This document shows positions 24,201-39,800 of a stretch of 64,000 nt of DNA, piece after piece. The notes under the pieces were generated by a model that was not told the origin of the DNA, ran no database searches, and was given only the letters and a program-made list of their open reading frames with translations. Source of the stretch: Cepaea nemoralis (taxonomy: Eukaryota > Mollusca > Gastropoda > Stylommatophora > Helicidae); assembly GCA_014155875.1 (NCBI GenBank), contig JACEFZ010005544.1, positions 248,001 to 312,000 on the forward strand. Reading direction: 5' to 3'. Each line of letters opens with the position of its first letter. Position 1 is the stretch's first letter. The position numbers were made by a program, and so were the translations under genes.

Positions 24201-27200
24201 GCACAACAGCATGGGCACCTGTCTGACTACTAGTACATAGCGAACCGCTGTACGATCAAGCAGCACCAGCTGGCAACCTGTCTGACTACCAGCAATTAGC
24301 ATCTGTCGACTACGGTATTGGCACCTGTTGGACTACAAGCACATTTTCGGCACCCCAGTCTCTGACCTACATTACAAGCATCGTCCTCGGCACTCTGTCT
24401 GACTCACCACGTAACAGTAGTATTGGCACCTGTTCCCCCCGACTCACCAGTTATTCGGCACCTGTGCTGACTACCACGGCACTGGCACCTGTCTGACTAC
24501 CAGCTCATTTGGAATTCCTGTTCTGACTAACAGCATGGCACCTTGATCTGACCTACCAGTATATTCTCGGCACCTCTGTCTCTGACTAACCAGCATTTGT
24601 GCCATCCTGTAGTACTACCAGTATTAGCACATCCTGTCTGATCCCAGTAGTGCACATGTCTGACTACCCAGTATTGGCACATGTCTGACTACCGGCCTAA
24701 TTGGAATTCTGACACTAACAGAATGGCACCTGTCCGCTATACCAGTATTTTCCATGAACCTGTTCTTACACTTATCGTGCATTGGCACCTTGTCTGATAA
24801 CCTCTGACTACCAGTCATAGCACCTGTCTCTCTGCCCCCACCTACCCAGCATTTTGGCCAACCGTTGACCTACCAAGCAATTGGCTGGCACCGGTCCTGA
24901 CTACCAAGCATTGGCACCCTGTCTGCAACTACCAGCATTCGAGCATCCCCTGTCTGACTACCAGCGCTTATTGGTCACCTGTTCTCACTACCAGTATTGG
25001 CATCCTGTCTGATACCAGCATGCGCACCTGTACCGGACTACGGCTCTTCCCCAGTGGCATCTCTGTCTGTTATACTACCAGCTATTGGCACCTCTGTCGA
25101 CTACCAGTATTGGCACCTGTCTGACTACCAGCATTGGCACCTGTCTCTCTGACTACCAGTATTGTGCCACCTGTCTGACTACCAGCATTAGGCACCTGTC
25201 TGACTACCAGTACCTGGCACCTGTCTGACTACCAGTATGGCACCTGTCTGAGACTACCAGTACTGGCAACCTGTCTGCACTACCAGCATTGTGTGGGACA
25301 CCTGTGTCTGACTACCGGCATTGGCCTCTGTCTGACTACAGGCATTGGCATCTGTACTCCAGCGATTGCTCATCTGTCTGAGCGTACCAGCATGCGCACT
25401 GTCTGTCTGCGACTACCAGTATTGGCACCTTGTCTGACTACCAGTGTGCTGGCACTGTCGACTCACTCAGTATTGGCACCTGTCTGACTACCAGTATGGC
25501 ACCTGTCTCTGACTACCAGTATGGCACTGTCCGACTATCAGTATTGGCACCTGTATCTGACCTACCAGCATTGGCACCGGTCTGACTACCAGCATTTGGT
25601 ACCTTGTTCTGCAAACACTGCACGCATTGGCACCTGTCTCACTACCAGCATTGCGTACCTGATCTGAGACTACCGCTTTGGCATCTGACTACAGCAGTGG
25701 CACCGTCTGATATCTGTACAGCCATATTGCCGTACCTGTAATTGATTACCAGTCTAATGTTGGCATCTGAATACCATATTCGGCATCTGTTCCCTGGACC
25801 TATATCCAGTATTGGCACCTGTCTGATACACCAGTATGGCACCTGTGCCTTCCTCCCTGTTACTACCAGCTTTATTGGCCACCTGTCAGACTACCAGCAT
25901 TGGTCATAATCTTGTCTGACTACCCAGCATTGGCTTAACGGTTCTGGACTACCACATGTGCATCAGACCTACCAGCCTATCTTGGCACCAGTCTGACACT
26001 ACCAGCATTGGTACCTGTCCTGACTACCAGTATTGGCACAATGTATGACTACCATATTGGCCCTGTCTGAACTACCCGGTATTGGCTTGGAATCTGTCTG
26101 GACTTACCGGCATTGGCATCTGTCTGACTTAACAGCCCATTGGTACCTGTCTGACTACCAGCGATTGGCCATATTCTGACTACCAGCCTGGCACCTGTAT
26201 GACTACCAGAATTCTCCGGTAACCTGTTCTCACTACCAGTTATTGGCACCGAGTTGACTACTAGTATTGGAACCGTCTGATCTAACAGTAATCGGCACCC
26301 TGGTCTGACATATCAGTATTTGCGACCTGTCTTCCTGAGTACCCAGTACATGGCACATTGTCTCTGACTACCAGCATGGTACCTGTATTGACTACCAGTA
26401 TTGGAACATGGATGACTACAGCATTGGCACCTGTTTCTGAAGACCGTATTGGCATCGACTACAGCATTTGTACCTGTCTTGGACTACCAGTATTGGCCAC
26501 CTGTAATGACTACCAGTATTGGCAAACCTGTCTGACTACGGCCTTGGCACTGTTCTGACTACGGTATTGGCACCTCTGTCTGACTTCAGTATTGGACCTG
26601 TCCTGACTACAGTATTGGCAATCTGTCTGACTACCAGCATTGGATCTGTATGGACTACCACATTGGCACCTGTTGACTACGGCCATTCGGTCACCTGCGT
26701 CTTTGACTACCGGCACCTTATATCTGGCACCTGTCTGACAACCAGCCATGGACCGTCTGACTACCGCATTGGCACCTGGTTGACTCACCAGTTTTACTTT
26801 GCACCTGTCGGACTATCATGATTTGGTCACCTGTATGACTACAGCCATTGGCAACTGTCTGACTACCAGTGACTTGCGTACATCTGTCGGACTACCAGCT
26901 ATCCATTGGCATCTGTCTCGACTACCAGCCTATTGCATCGTCGTCCGACTACGCGTATGGCACCGGTCTGGACTACGCATGGGCACCTGTCTACGACTAC
27001 CGCATTCTGGCATCGTCTGACTATCAGCATTGGCACCTGTCTGACTACCAGTATTGGCATCTGTCTGACTACCAGCATTGGCATCGTAGTCTGACTACAG
27101 CATTGGCATCTGTCACCTGACTATCTACGGTATTGCATCTGTCTGACTACCGGCATTGGCATCGGTCTGACTACCAGCATTGGCATCGAGTCTGACTACG

Positions 27201-30200
27201 CACTTGGCATCTGTCTGTCTACCAGCATTGGCACTGTTGACTACCAGCCTGTAATGGCATCTGTCTGACTACCGGTCTATGCACTCTGTCCTGCCTACCA
27301 GCATGGCATCTGTCTGACTCCAGCATGGCATCTGTCTGAACTACGGTATTGGCATCTCCCGTCTGATCTCCAGATTGGCATCTGTCTGACTACCAGCATT
27401 GGCATCTGTCTCGGACTACCTAACGGTTACTCTATGAGCATCTGTCTGACTCCAGCATGGGCACCTGTCTGATACAGTATTGGCATCGTCTGACTACCAG
27501 CATTGGCACCTGTCTGACTACCAGCATGGCACCCTGCTCTCACTTACCAGCATGGCACCTGTCTGACTACCAGCTCATTGGCATCTGTCTCGACTACCAG
27601 CATTGCATCTGTCTGACTACCAGGCATTGGCATACTGTGCTGACTACCGGCATTGGGCACCTGTCTGACTACCAGTATTGCATCTGTCGGACTACCAGTC
27701 ATTGGCAACCTGTTGATTACCGGCCAAGTGGCACCCGTCTGACTCCCAGTATTGGCATTGTCTGGACTACCAGCATTGGCATCTGTCTGAAACCAGTGAA
27801 TGGCACCTGTCTGACTACAGATTGGCACCTGTCTCGGACACTCCAGCATGGCATCTGTCCTTGACTGGGACTACCAGCGTCGGCACTGTCTGAATACCAG
27901 CATGGCATCTGACTACCAGTATTGGCACCTGTTCTGACTACAGCATTGGCACCTGTCTGGCCACTACCAGTATGGCACCTTGTATAGACATACCAGTATT
28001 GGCACCTGTCTGACCTAACAGTAGTGGCACCTGTTCAGACTACCACCAGTATTTGGCACCTGTATGACTACCAGTATTGGCACACTTCGTGCCTGATACC
28101 GTATTGCAACTGTCTGATACAGTATTGGCGCCCTGTTTCTGACTACCAGTATTGGCATTCCGGTCGGACTACCAGCATTGGTACCTGTTGACTACCAGCA
28201 TTGGCACCTGTCTGACTACCAGACATTGGTACCTGTCCATGACTAACCCTAGCATTGGCATCGAATCACCCCCCAGATTCGGCACCTGTTCTGACTACCA
28301 GCATGGGTACCTCCTGGGTCCCTGTATTAACCAGCTTATTGGCATCGCATGCCCCATACTAACATGTTATGGCACACGGTCCTGACTACCAGTCATTGGC
28401 AATGCTTCTCTGATACCAGTATTCCGGCACCCTGTCCCTGCACTACCAGTATAGCGCACCTCGTACATCTGAATACCATTATCCTCACTGGACGCACCTG
28501 CCTGACTACCAGCATTCGGTAGCTTGTCTGACTACCAGACATGGTACCTGTCTGACTACAGCATTGGCATCTGCACTACCAGCATTGGCACCTGTTCTGT
28601 CCGGACTACATAGAATTGGTACCTCGTCTAGGACTAACCTAATATTGGCACCTGTCTGGATACCAGTATGCACCTGTTCTGACACCAGTATTGGCAGTCT
28701 GACTACCAGCATTGGTACCTGTGTTCTGTACTACCCCGTATTGGCAACCTGTCTGAATACGTATGGCCACCTGTTCCCTGGACTACCAGTATTCGGCAAC
28801 CTTGTCTGACTAATAAGTATTGGCACTGTCGACTACAGAGTGGGTACCTGTACTCTGAACCAGTATTGGCACCTTGTCTGACTACCAGCATTGACACCTG
28901 TCGGACTACCAGTATTGGCATCTGACTACCAGCATTGGCACGTATGGGAACTACCAGCATAATTGGCGGCACCTGTCGGAACTACATTTTATTGGCACCG
29001 TCTGCCTACCGGTATTGGCATACTCTGCACCTACCTTAGCATTGGCACGGTATCACTACCGCATGGTAACCTGTCTGATACCAGTATTGGCCCCGTCTGA
29101 CTACCGGCATTGGCACCTGTATGACTACCAGTATCTGGCAACTGTCTGACTACCAGTTATTTTCGGCACCTGTCTGAATAAAAGATTGGCATCTGTCGAC
29201 TCCCAGCATTGGCATCCTGTCTGACTACCAGTATTGCATCTGACTACCAGCCAGGGGCACCTGTAGGACTACAGCATGGTACCTGTCTGATACAGTTATT
29301 GGCACCTGTCGATACCGGCATTGGCCACCTGTCCTGCACTACCAGTATTGCCATATGAATACCAGCATTCGGCACCTGTATGACTACCAGCATTGGTACC
29401 CTGTCTGACAACCAGTTATTGGCACCTGTCTGACTACGGCTGGAAACTGTTCTGACTACCGGTCATTTGGCACCTGTTGCCTACCCAGTTATTGGCAACT
29501 GGTGGACTACCAGTATTGGCATTCTGTCTGCCTACCAGCAAGGCATCTGATATGATACCCAGAATTGGCACCTGTCTGGACTACCGGCATTGGCACTGTC
29601 TGACAACCAGCATTGGCACCGGTCTGACTACCAGCATGGCATACTGTCTAACTACAGCATTGGCACCTGTCTGACTATCAGCATTGGTACCTGTTGACTA
29701 CCAGTATTGGCACCTGTTGACTATCAGTATTGGTAACTCGTAGGACTACCAGCATTGGCACCTGTCTCCTGACCTATCAGTATTGGTACCTGTCTGATAC
29801 CAGCATTGGCATCTGTCTTCTGAAACCAGCATTGGCCATCTGTCTTGAACACGGTATTGGGCAACTGTCTGATACCAGTATTGAGTACCTGTCCGACTAC
29901 CAGTTATGGCATCTGTATGACTATTCAGTTTTTTGTGGCACCCCCTCTGTCTGACTACCAGTATTGGAATCTGTCTGACTACCACAGTACTTGGCACCTG
30001 TCCCTGGACTTTACCAGTGCTTGGCCATTTCTGTTCTGACTACCGGTCTCATTGGCACCTGGCTGCCTTACTGTATTGGCATCGTCTGATACCAGCATTT
30101 TCTGGCATCTGTCTGACTACAACAGCATTAGGCATCTGTTCCCATGACTACCGGCATTGGTACACTCTGTTGAACACTACCAGAGATGGGCACCTGTCTG

Positions 30201-33200
30201 ACTACCAGCATTGCGACACCTGTCTGGACTACTGTATATGGCACCTGGTCTGAACTCCAGCATTGGCATCGTGTCTGACCTGTGTCCAGCATCTGGCATT
30301 ACCCGCTCTGACTACGGTCTATTGGCACCGGTCTGACTACCAGCATTGGCATCCTGTCTGACTACCAGCATTTTCGGCATCTGTGCTGACTACCAGCATG
30401 GCACATGCCTGTCTGACTCTACAGCATTGGTCACCTGTCATGACTACCCAGATTTTGGCACCTGTCTGCACTACCGTCATTGGACCGTCTGACTACAGCA
30501 TGGCACCTGTCTGACTGTTAACAGCTCTGGCACTTGGTCTAGACTACCACGCATTGGTCACCTGTCTCGATACCGCATAGTGGCATCTGTCTGACTACCA
30601 GCATTGTGCGGCACCTGTCTGACTACACAGTATTATTGGCACCTGCTTTTTTCTGACTACCAGTATTGCGCACCTGTCTTCTGACTTACATCACTTAGCA
30701 TTCGCACCATGTCTCGGTATCTACCAGCACTGTCACTGTATCGTCTGACTACCAGCATTGGCTCTGTCGACTACATGTACTGGAAACCTGTCTGACTTCC
30801 AGCATTGGCACCTGTCTGATACTACGGCATTGGATGTCTGACTACCGGCATTGGCACCTGACTACCAGCCATGGCTACCTGTCTGACTACCAGCACTGCA
30901 CCTGTTCTGTAGACCAGTATTGGCACCTGTACTGCACTACGGCTAGTGTGCACCTGTCTGACTACCAGTGATTCGGCACCTGTCTGTACTACCAGTCTTG
31001 GCACCGTCTGACTATCTAGTATGGCACCTGTCTGACTTACTCGTTTGGCTCTGTTCTGTCTACTGCTTGGAGTGGCTCTGTTTCTGAATACCGGCATTGG
31101 CATTCCTCGTACTGACATACAGCATTGCACCTGTCGGGACTACACAGCTATTGGCATCCTGTCCTGACTACCAGCGCATTGGCATCTGCTGACTACAGCT
31201 CATTGGCACCTGTACTGGACTAACCGCATGCAACCTGTCGATTCCAGCATGGCCATTGACTACCAGATGGCACTCTGTTGACTACCAGTATTGGACCCTG
31301 TCTTGACTCTCAGTTCATTGCACCTGTCTGACTACCAGCATATTCGCACACTGTCTGACTACCAGCACTATGTGGCATACTGTCTGACTACAGCATCGGT
31401 ACCTTCGCCTCCCAGCATTGGCATCTGTACTAACAGCATTGGCACCTGTCTGACTACCAGCATTGGCACCTGTCTGACTACCAGGATTGGTCACCTGTCC
31501 TGACTACAGTATGGCACCTGTCTGACTACCATGTATGGCACACCTGTCTGACTACCTGCCATTGGTCACCTGTCTGACTACAGTATTGGCACTTCTGTCT
31601 GCACTACCAGCACTTGGCAACTGTCTGACTACCAGCATTGGCACCTGTGTCTGCACTACCAGCCATGGCACCTGTCTGGCTACCAGCTATTGAGCACTCT
31701 GTCTGCACCTACAGTGTTTGGCATCTCCCTACCAGTCCTGGCACTGTCTCAGATATCCAGTATTGGACACCTAGTCCTGCTACACCGGCCATTGCACTGC
31801 TGACGACCAGCATGGCACCTGTCCGACTACAGTATTGCACCGTGTCTCACATGAACACCGGCATTGGCCTGTCGCAACTACGTATTGGCACTGCACTGCC
31901 ATCATCGGCACCTGTTCTCTGACTACCAGTCATTCGGCATCTGTCTCTGACTCACCAGCTATTCGCACCTGTCTGACTACCAGCATTGGCACCACTGTGT
32001 CCATGGACTACAGCATTTGGCACCTCGTCTCTCTCTGTATCTGCTCTCACTATCAGCTTGGCACCTGTCTGACGACTACGGCTATTGAGCACCTGTCTGA
32101 CTACAGCATTGGCATCTGTCTCGACTACAGTCTGCAGCCTCTGTCTGACGCTCTTGGCATCGTGATCTGACTACCGGCATTGCAGCTGACTACTGTATTG
32201 GCACCTGTCTGACTACAGCATTGGCACCTGATCTCGACTGCACCAGCATTGGATCCTGTCTGCCACTACCAGCATGGCACCTGTCCCCTCCTGTCCCTGC
32301 CTGTCTGTCTCTCTTTGCTGTCTGGAACTACCAGCTTTCTGAATCGACTACAGCATTGGCTCTGTCTGACTACCAGTACTGGCACTCGTCTGACTACCTA
32401 TGTATGGCACCTGTTCTGCGCTAGTACCAGTATTGGTCACTGTCTGACTACCGGCATGGCACCTGTCTGACTACCAGTATTGGCACCTGTCTGACTACCA
32501 GCATTGGCACCTGTCTGACTACCAGTATTTGCACTGTCTGACTACCAGCATGGCATCTGTATGACTACCAGTATTGGCACCTGTCTGACTACAGTATTGG
32601 CACCTGTCTGACATACAGTATTTGGCCACCTGTCTGACTACAAGTATGGCACCTGTCTGACTACCAGCATCGGCACCTGTCTGACTACCAGTATTGGCAC
32701 CTGTCTGACTACCAGTGTCATTCCTGCTCTGTCTGACTACCAGGCAGTGGCACATGTTTCTAGACGACGTAGCATGGCTACCTGTCTGTCATCGTACCAG
32801 CATTGGCATCTGACTACCAGTCATGTGGCATCTGTCTGACTACCCAGCATTGGCACTGCTCTGACTCCCAGTATGGCACTGTGCACTACAGATCGTGCAC
32901 CTGTCTCTGACTTACCTCGCATTGGCATCTGTCTGACTACCAGCATATCGCACCTGTCTGACTACAGCATTGGCACCGTCTGGACTACCAGCATTGGCAC
33001 CGGTCTGACTACAGCATTGGCACCTGTCCTCTGATCTCACACAGCTACATATTGGCTACTGTCGTGACTACCAGCATTGGCACCTGTCTGACTACCGGTA
33101 CATTGGCACTCTGTCTGACTACCGGTCTCTATTGGCACTTGTCGGTCCTGACCACAGCATTGGCACCTGTCTGACTACCAGCATTGACGCATATTCTGAC

Positions 33201-33829
33201 TTACAGCATTCGGCAACCTGTCTGACTACCAGTCATTGGCTACTGTCTGACTACCAGTATTGGCACCTGATCTAGGACTATCAGTATTGGCACCGTCTGT
33301 CACCTAGACTGGCACTGTGTCTGTACTACACGCATTGGTATCTGTCTGACATATCCAGCATTGCGTCATCCTGTCTGACTCAAGCACTGGCATCCAGTAC
33401 TACCAGCATTGGCACCTGTCTGGACTACCAGCACTCTCGCTGTACCTGTCTGTTCACTACCAGGCATTGGCCTGTCTGACTACCAGCTATTCTCCTGGCA
33501 CCTGTCTCTGACTACCTTAGTATTGCGTTCCACCTGATCTGCAGCATGGTACCTGTCTGACTTTACTACGTCTGCCTGTCTGACTACCAGTCATGGCACA
33601 CTGCCGTGCTGACCGACCAGTATTCGGCACTGTGTCTGACGTACCAGTGCAATTGGCACCTGTTCTTTGGACTACCGCATCTGGCACCTGTCTGAATGCA
33701 CTGTGGCATCTCCTAGCCATCTTGCGCACCGTCTAGGACTACCAGTATTGCATCCTAACCTACGCAGTGGCACCTGCTGACCTACCAGCATTGGCACCTG
33801 TATCTTGACTACAGCTATGGCACCTGTCT
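18241..33829. other. Scrambled interior of the 24-bp satellite
   Basis: The same unit is recognisable throughout, but almost every copy carries one or more single-base insertions, deletions or short junk insertions, so the phase drifts constantly. Small clean islands survive at 18650-18950 and 32460-32720. The density and randomness of the indels, beside blocks of near-perfect units, look more like an unpolished long-read consensus than natural decay. No other feature is embedded that I can find. Confidence 0.8.
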
Positions 33830-36800
33830 GACTACCGGCATTGGCACCTGTCTGACTACCGGCATTGGCACCTGTCTGACTACCAGCATTGGCACCTGTC
33901 TGACTACCAGCATTGGCACCTGTCTGACTACCAGTATTGGCACCTGTCTGACTATCAGTATTGGTACCTGTCTGACTACCAGCATTGGCACCTGTCTGAC
34001 TATCAGTATTGGCACCTGTCTGACTACTGTACTGCCCTGCATTACGGCATGCATTGTCCTGACTACCAGCATTGGCATCTGTCTGACTACCAGTATTGGC
34101 ATCTGTCTGACTACCAGTATTGGCATCTGTCTGACTACCGGCATTGGCATCTGACTACCAGTATTGGCACCTGTCTGACTACCAGCATTGGCACCTGTCT
34201 GACTACCAGTATTGGCACCTGTCTGACTACCAGCATTGGCACCTGTCTGACTACCAGCATTGGCATCTGTCTGACTACCGGTATTGGCACCTGTCTGACT
34301 ACCAGCATTGGCACCTGTCTGACTACCAGCATTGGCATCTGTCTGACTACCAGTATTGGCACCTGTCTGACTACCAGTATTGGCACCTGTCTGACTACCA
34401 GTATTGGCACCTGTCTGACTACCGGCATTGGCACCTGTCTGACTACCAGTATTGGCACCTGTCTGACTACCAGCATTGGCACCTGTCTGACTACCAGCAT
34501 TGGCACCTGTCTGACTACCAGCATTGGCATCTGTCTGACTACCAGTATTGGCACCTGTCTGACTACCAGTATTGGCACCTGTCTGACTACCAGTATTGGC
34601 ACCTGTCTGACTACCAGCATTGGCACCTGTCTGACTACCAGTACTGGCACCTGTCTGACTACCAGTATTGGCACCTGTCTGACTACCAGCATTGGCACCT
34701 GTCCTGACTACCAGCATTGGTAACCTGTCTGCTACCAGCATTGGCATCTGTCTGATTACCAGCATTGGCCCATGTACTGTATACCAGCATTGACATCTGT
34801 CTGACTACCAGCATTGGCACTGTCTGACTACCATTATTGGCACCTGTCTGACTATCAGATTGGCACCTGTCTGTCTACCGTCATTGGCACCTGTCTGACT
34901 ACCAGCATTGGCACCTGTCTGACTACCAGTATTGGCACCTGTCTGACTATCAGTATTGGCACCTGTCTGACTACCGGCATTGGCACCTGTCTGACTACCA
35001 GTATTGGCATCATGTCTGACTACCAGCTATTGGCATCTGTCTGATACCAGTATTGGCATCTGTCGACTACCGGCATTGGCATCTGACTACCATATTGGCC
35101 CTGTCTGACTAACAGCATTGGCACCTGTCTGACTACCAGTATTGCACCTTTCTGACTACCAGTCATTGGCACCTGTCTGACTACCAAGCATTGCATCTGT
35201 CTGACTACCGGTATTGGCACCTGTCTGACTACCAGCATTGGCACCTGTCTGACTACCAGCATTGGCATCTGTCCTGACTACCAGTATATGGCACCTGTAT
35301 GACTACCAGTATTGGCACCTGTCTGACTACCAGTATTAGCACCTGTCTGACTACCGCATTGGCACCTGTCTGACTACCAGTATTGGCACCTGTCTACTAC
35401 CAGCATTGGCACCTGTCTGACTACCAGCATTGGCACCTGTCTGACTACCAGCATTGGCATCTGTCTGACTACCGTAATGGCACTGTCTGACTACCAGTAT
35501 TGGCACCTGTCTGACTACCAGTATTGGCACCTGTCTGACTACCGGCATTGGCATCTGACTACCAGCATTGGCACCTGTCCGACTACCAGTATTAGCACCT
35601 GTCTTACTACCGGCATTGGCACCTGTCTGACTACCAGCATTGGCACCTGTCTGACTACCAGCATTGGCACCTGTCTGACTACCAGCATTGGCACCTGTCT
35701 GACTACCAGCATTGGCACCTGTCTGACTACCAGCATTGGCACCTGTCTGACTACCAGCATTGGCATCTGTCTGACTACCAGTATTGGCATCTGTCTGACT
35801 TCCAGCATTGGCATCTGTCTGACTACCAGTATTGGCCATCTGTCTGACTACCAGGATTGGCACCTGTCTGACTACAGTATTGGCACCTGTCTGACACCAG
35901 CATTGGCATCTGTCTGACTACCAGCATTGGCACCTGTCTGACTACCAGCATTGGCACCTGTCTGACTACCAGCATTGGCACCTGTCTGACTACCAGTATT
36001 GGCACCTGTCTGACTACCAGTATTGGTACCTGTCTGACTACCAGCATTGGCACCTGTCTGACTACCGGCATTGGCATCTGTCTGACTACCGGCATTGGCA
36101 TCTGACTACCAGCATTGGCATCTGTCTGACTACCAGCATTGGCACCTGTCTGACTACCAGTATTGGCACCTGTCTGACTATCGGCATTGGCACCTGTCTG
36201 ACTACCAGCATTGGCACCTGTCTGACTACCAGTATTGGCACCTGTCTGACTACCAGCATTGGCATCTGTCTGACTATCAGCATTGGCACCTGTCTGACTA
36301 CCAGCATTGGCACCTGTCTGACTACCAGCATTGGCACCTGTCTGACTACCAGCATTGGCACCTGTCTGACTAAAAGTATTGGCACCTGTCTGACTACCAG
36401 CATTGGCACCTGTCTGACTACCAGCATTGGCACCTGTCTGACTACCAGCATTGGCACCTGTCTGACTACCGGTATTGGCATCTGTCTGACTACCAGCATT
36501 GGCATCTGTCTGACTACCAGCATTGGCATCTGTCTGACTACCAGCATTGGCATCTGTCTGACTACCGGTATTGGCATCTGTCTGACTTCCAGCATTGGCA
36601 TCTGTCTGACTATCGGCAGTGGCATCTGTCTGACTACCAGTATTGGCACCTGTCTGACTACAAGTATTGGCATCTGTCTGACTACCAGCATTGGCATCTG
36701 TCTGACTACCAGTATTGGCACTGTCTGACTACCAGTATTGGCATCTGTCTGACTACCAGCATTGGCATCTGTCTGACTACCGGTATTGGCATCTGTCTGA

Positions 36801-39800
36801 CTACCAGCATTGGCATCTGTCTGACTACCAGCATTGGCATCTGTCTGACTACCGGTATTGGCATCTGTCTGACTACCAGCATTGGCATCTGTCTGACTAC
36901 CGGTATTGGCATCTGTCTGACTACCAGCATTGGCATCTGTCTGACTACCAGGCATTGGCATCTGTCTGACTACCAGGTCATTGGCATCTGTCTGACTACC
37001 AGCATTGGCATCTGTCTGACTACCAGCATTGGCATCTGTCTGACTACCAGCATTGGCATCTGTCTGACTACCAGCTATTGGCATCTGTCTGACTACCAGC
37101 ATTGGCATCTGTCTGACTACCAGCATTGGCATCTGTCTGACTACCAGCATTGGCATCTGTCTGACTACCGGTATTGGCATCTGTCTGACTACCAGCATTG
37201 GCACCTGTCTGACTACCAGTATTGGCACCTGTCTGACTATCAGTATTGGCACCTGTCTGACTACCAGCATTGGCACCTGTCTGACTACCAGCATTGGTAC
37301 CTGTCTGACTACCAGCATTGGCATCTGTCTGACTACCAGCATTGGCACCTGTCTGAATACCAGCATTGACATCTGTCTGACTACCAGCATTGGCACCTGT
37401 CTGACTACCAGTATTGGCACCTGTCTGACTATCAGTATTGGCACCTGTCTGTCTACCGGCATTGGCACCTGTCTGACTACCAGCATTGGCACCTGTCTGA
37501 CTACCAGTATTGGCACCTGTCTGACTATCAGTATTGGCACCTGTCTGACTACCGGCATTGGCACCTGTCTGACTACCAGTATTGGCATCTGTCTGACTAC
37601 CAGTATTGCATCTGTAATGGACTACCGGCATTGCATCTGACTAACACCAGTATTGGCACCTGTCTGACTACCAGCATTGGCACCTGTCTGACTACCAGCA
37701 TTGGCACCTGTCTGACTACCAGCATTGGCACCTGTCTGACTACCAGCATTGGCACCTGTCTGACTACCAGTATTGGCACCTGTCTGACTACCAGTATTGG
37801 CACCTGTCTGACTACCAGCATTGGCACCTGTCTGACTACCAGTATTGGCACCTGTCTGACTACCAGTATTGGCACCTGTCTGACTACCAGTACTGGCACC
37901 TGTCTGACTACCAGCATTGGCACCTGTCTGACTACCAGTATTGGCACCTGTCTGACTACCAGCATTGGCACCTGTCTGACTACCAGCATTGGCATCTGTC
38001 TGACTACCAGCATTGGCACCTGTCTGACTACCAGTATTGGCACCTGTCTGACTACCAGTATTGGCACCTGTCTGACTACCAGTATTGGCACCTGTCTGAC
38101 TACCGGCATTGGCACCTGTCTGACTACCAGTATTGGCACCTGTCTGACCTATGGCACCCTCATGCTAGCATTGGCACCTGTCTGACTACCAGCATTGGCA
38201 CCTGTCTGACTACCAGCATTGGCACCTGTCTGACTACCATGTCATTGGCACCTGTCTGACTACCAGCATTGGCACCTGTCTGACTACCAGCATTGGTACC
38301 TGTCTGACCCCATTACCAGACATTTGGCACCTGTCTGACTACCAGTATTGGCACCTGTCTGACTACCAGCATTGGCACCTGTCTGACTACCACTATTGGT
38401 ACCTGTCTGACTACCAGTATTGGCACCTGTCTGACTACCAGATGATTTGGCACTGTCTGACTACCACATTGGTACTACCACATTGGCATCTGTCCTGACT
38501 ACTACCAGTATTGGCACCTGTCTGACTACCAGTATTGGCACCTGTCTGACTACCAGTATTGGCACCTGTCTGACTACCAGTATTGGCACCTGTCTGACTA
38601 CCAGCATTGGCACCTGTCTGACTACACAGCATATGGGCACCTGTCTGACGTACCAGCATTGGCATCTGTCTGACTACCGGCATTGGCATCTGACTACCAG
38701 CATTGGCATCTGTCTGACTACCAGCATTGGCACCTGTCTGACTACCAGTATTGGCACCTGTCTGACTACCAGTATTGGCACCTGTCTGACTACCAGGATT
38801 GGCACCTGTCTGACTACCAGTATTGGCACCTGTCTGACTACCAGTATTGGCACCTGTCTGACTACCAGCATTGGCACCTGTCTGACTACCAGCATTGGCA
38901 CCTGTCTGACTACCAGCATTGGCACCTGTCTGACTACCAGCATTGGCACCTGTCTGACTACCAGCATTGGCACCTGTCTGACTACCGGCATTGGCACCTG
39001 TCTGACTACCAGCATTGGCACCTGTCTGACTACCAGCATTGGCACCTGTCTGACTACCAGCATTGGCACCTGTCTGACTATCAGTATTGGCATCTGTCTG
39101 ACTACCAGCATTGGCATCTGTCTGACTACCAGCATTGGCATCTGTCTGACTACCGGCATTGGCACCTGTCTGACTACCAGCATTGGCACCTGTCTGACTA
39201 CCAGTATTGGCACCTGTCTGACTACCAGTCATTGGCACCTGTCTGACTACCAGTATTGGCACCTGTCTGACTACCAGTATTGGCACCTGTCTGACTACCA
39301 GTATTGGCATCTGTCTGACTATCAGTCATTGGCACCTGTCTGACTACCAGTATTGGCATCTGTCTGACTACCAGCATTGGCATCTGTCTGACTACCAGCA
39401 TTGGCATCTGTCTGACTACCAGCATTGGCACCTGTCTGACTACCGGCATTGGCATCTGTCTGACTACCAGCATTGGCATCTGTCTGACTACCAGCATTGG
39501 CATCTGTCTGACTACCAGTATTGGCATCTGTCTGACTACCAGCATTGGCATCTGTCTGACTACCAGCATTGGCATCTGTCTGACTACCAGCATTGGCATC
39601 TGTCTGACTACCAGCATTGGCATCTGTCTGACTACCAGCATTGGCATCTGTCTGACTACCAGCATTGGCATCTGTCTGACTACCAGTATTGGCATCTGTC
39701 TGACTACCAGCATTGGCACCTGTCTGACTACCAGCATTGGCATCTGTCTGACTACCAGCATTGGCATCTGTCTGACTACCAGTATTGGCATCTGTCTGAC

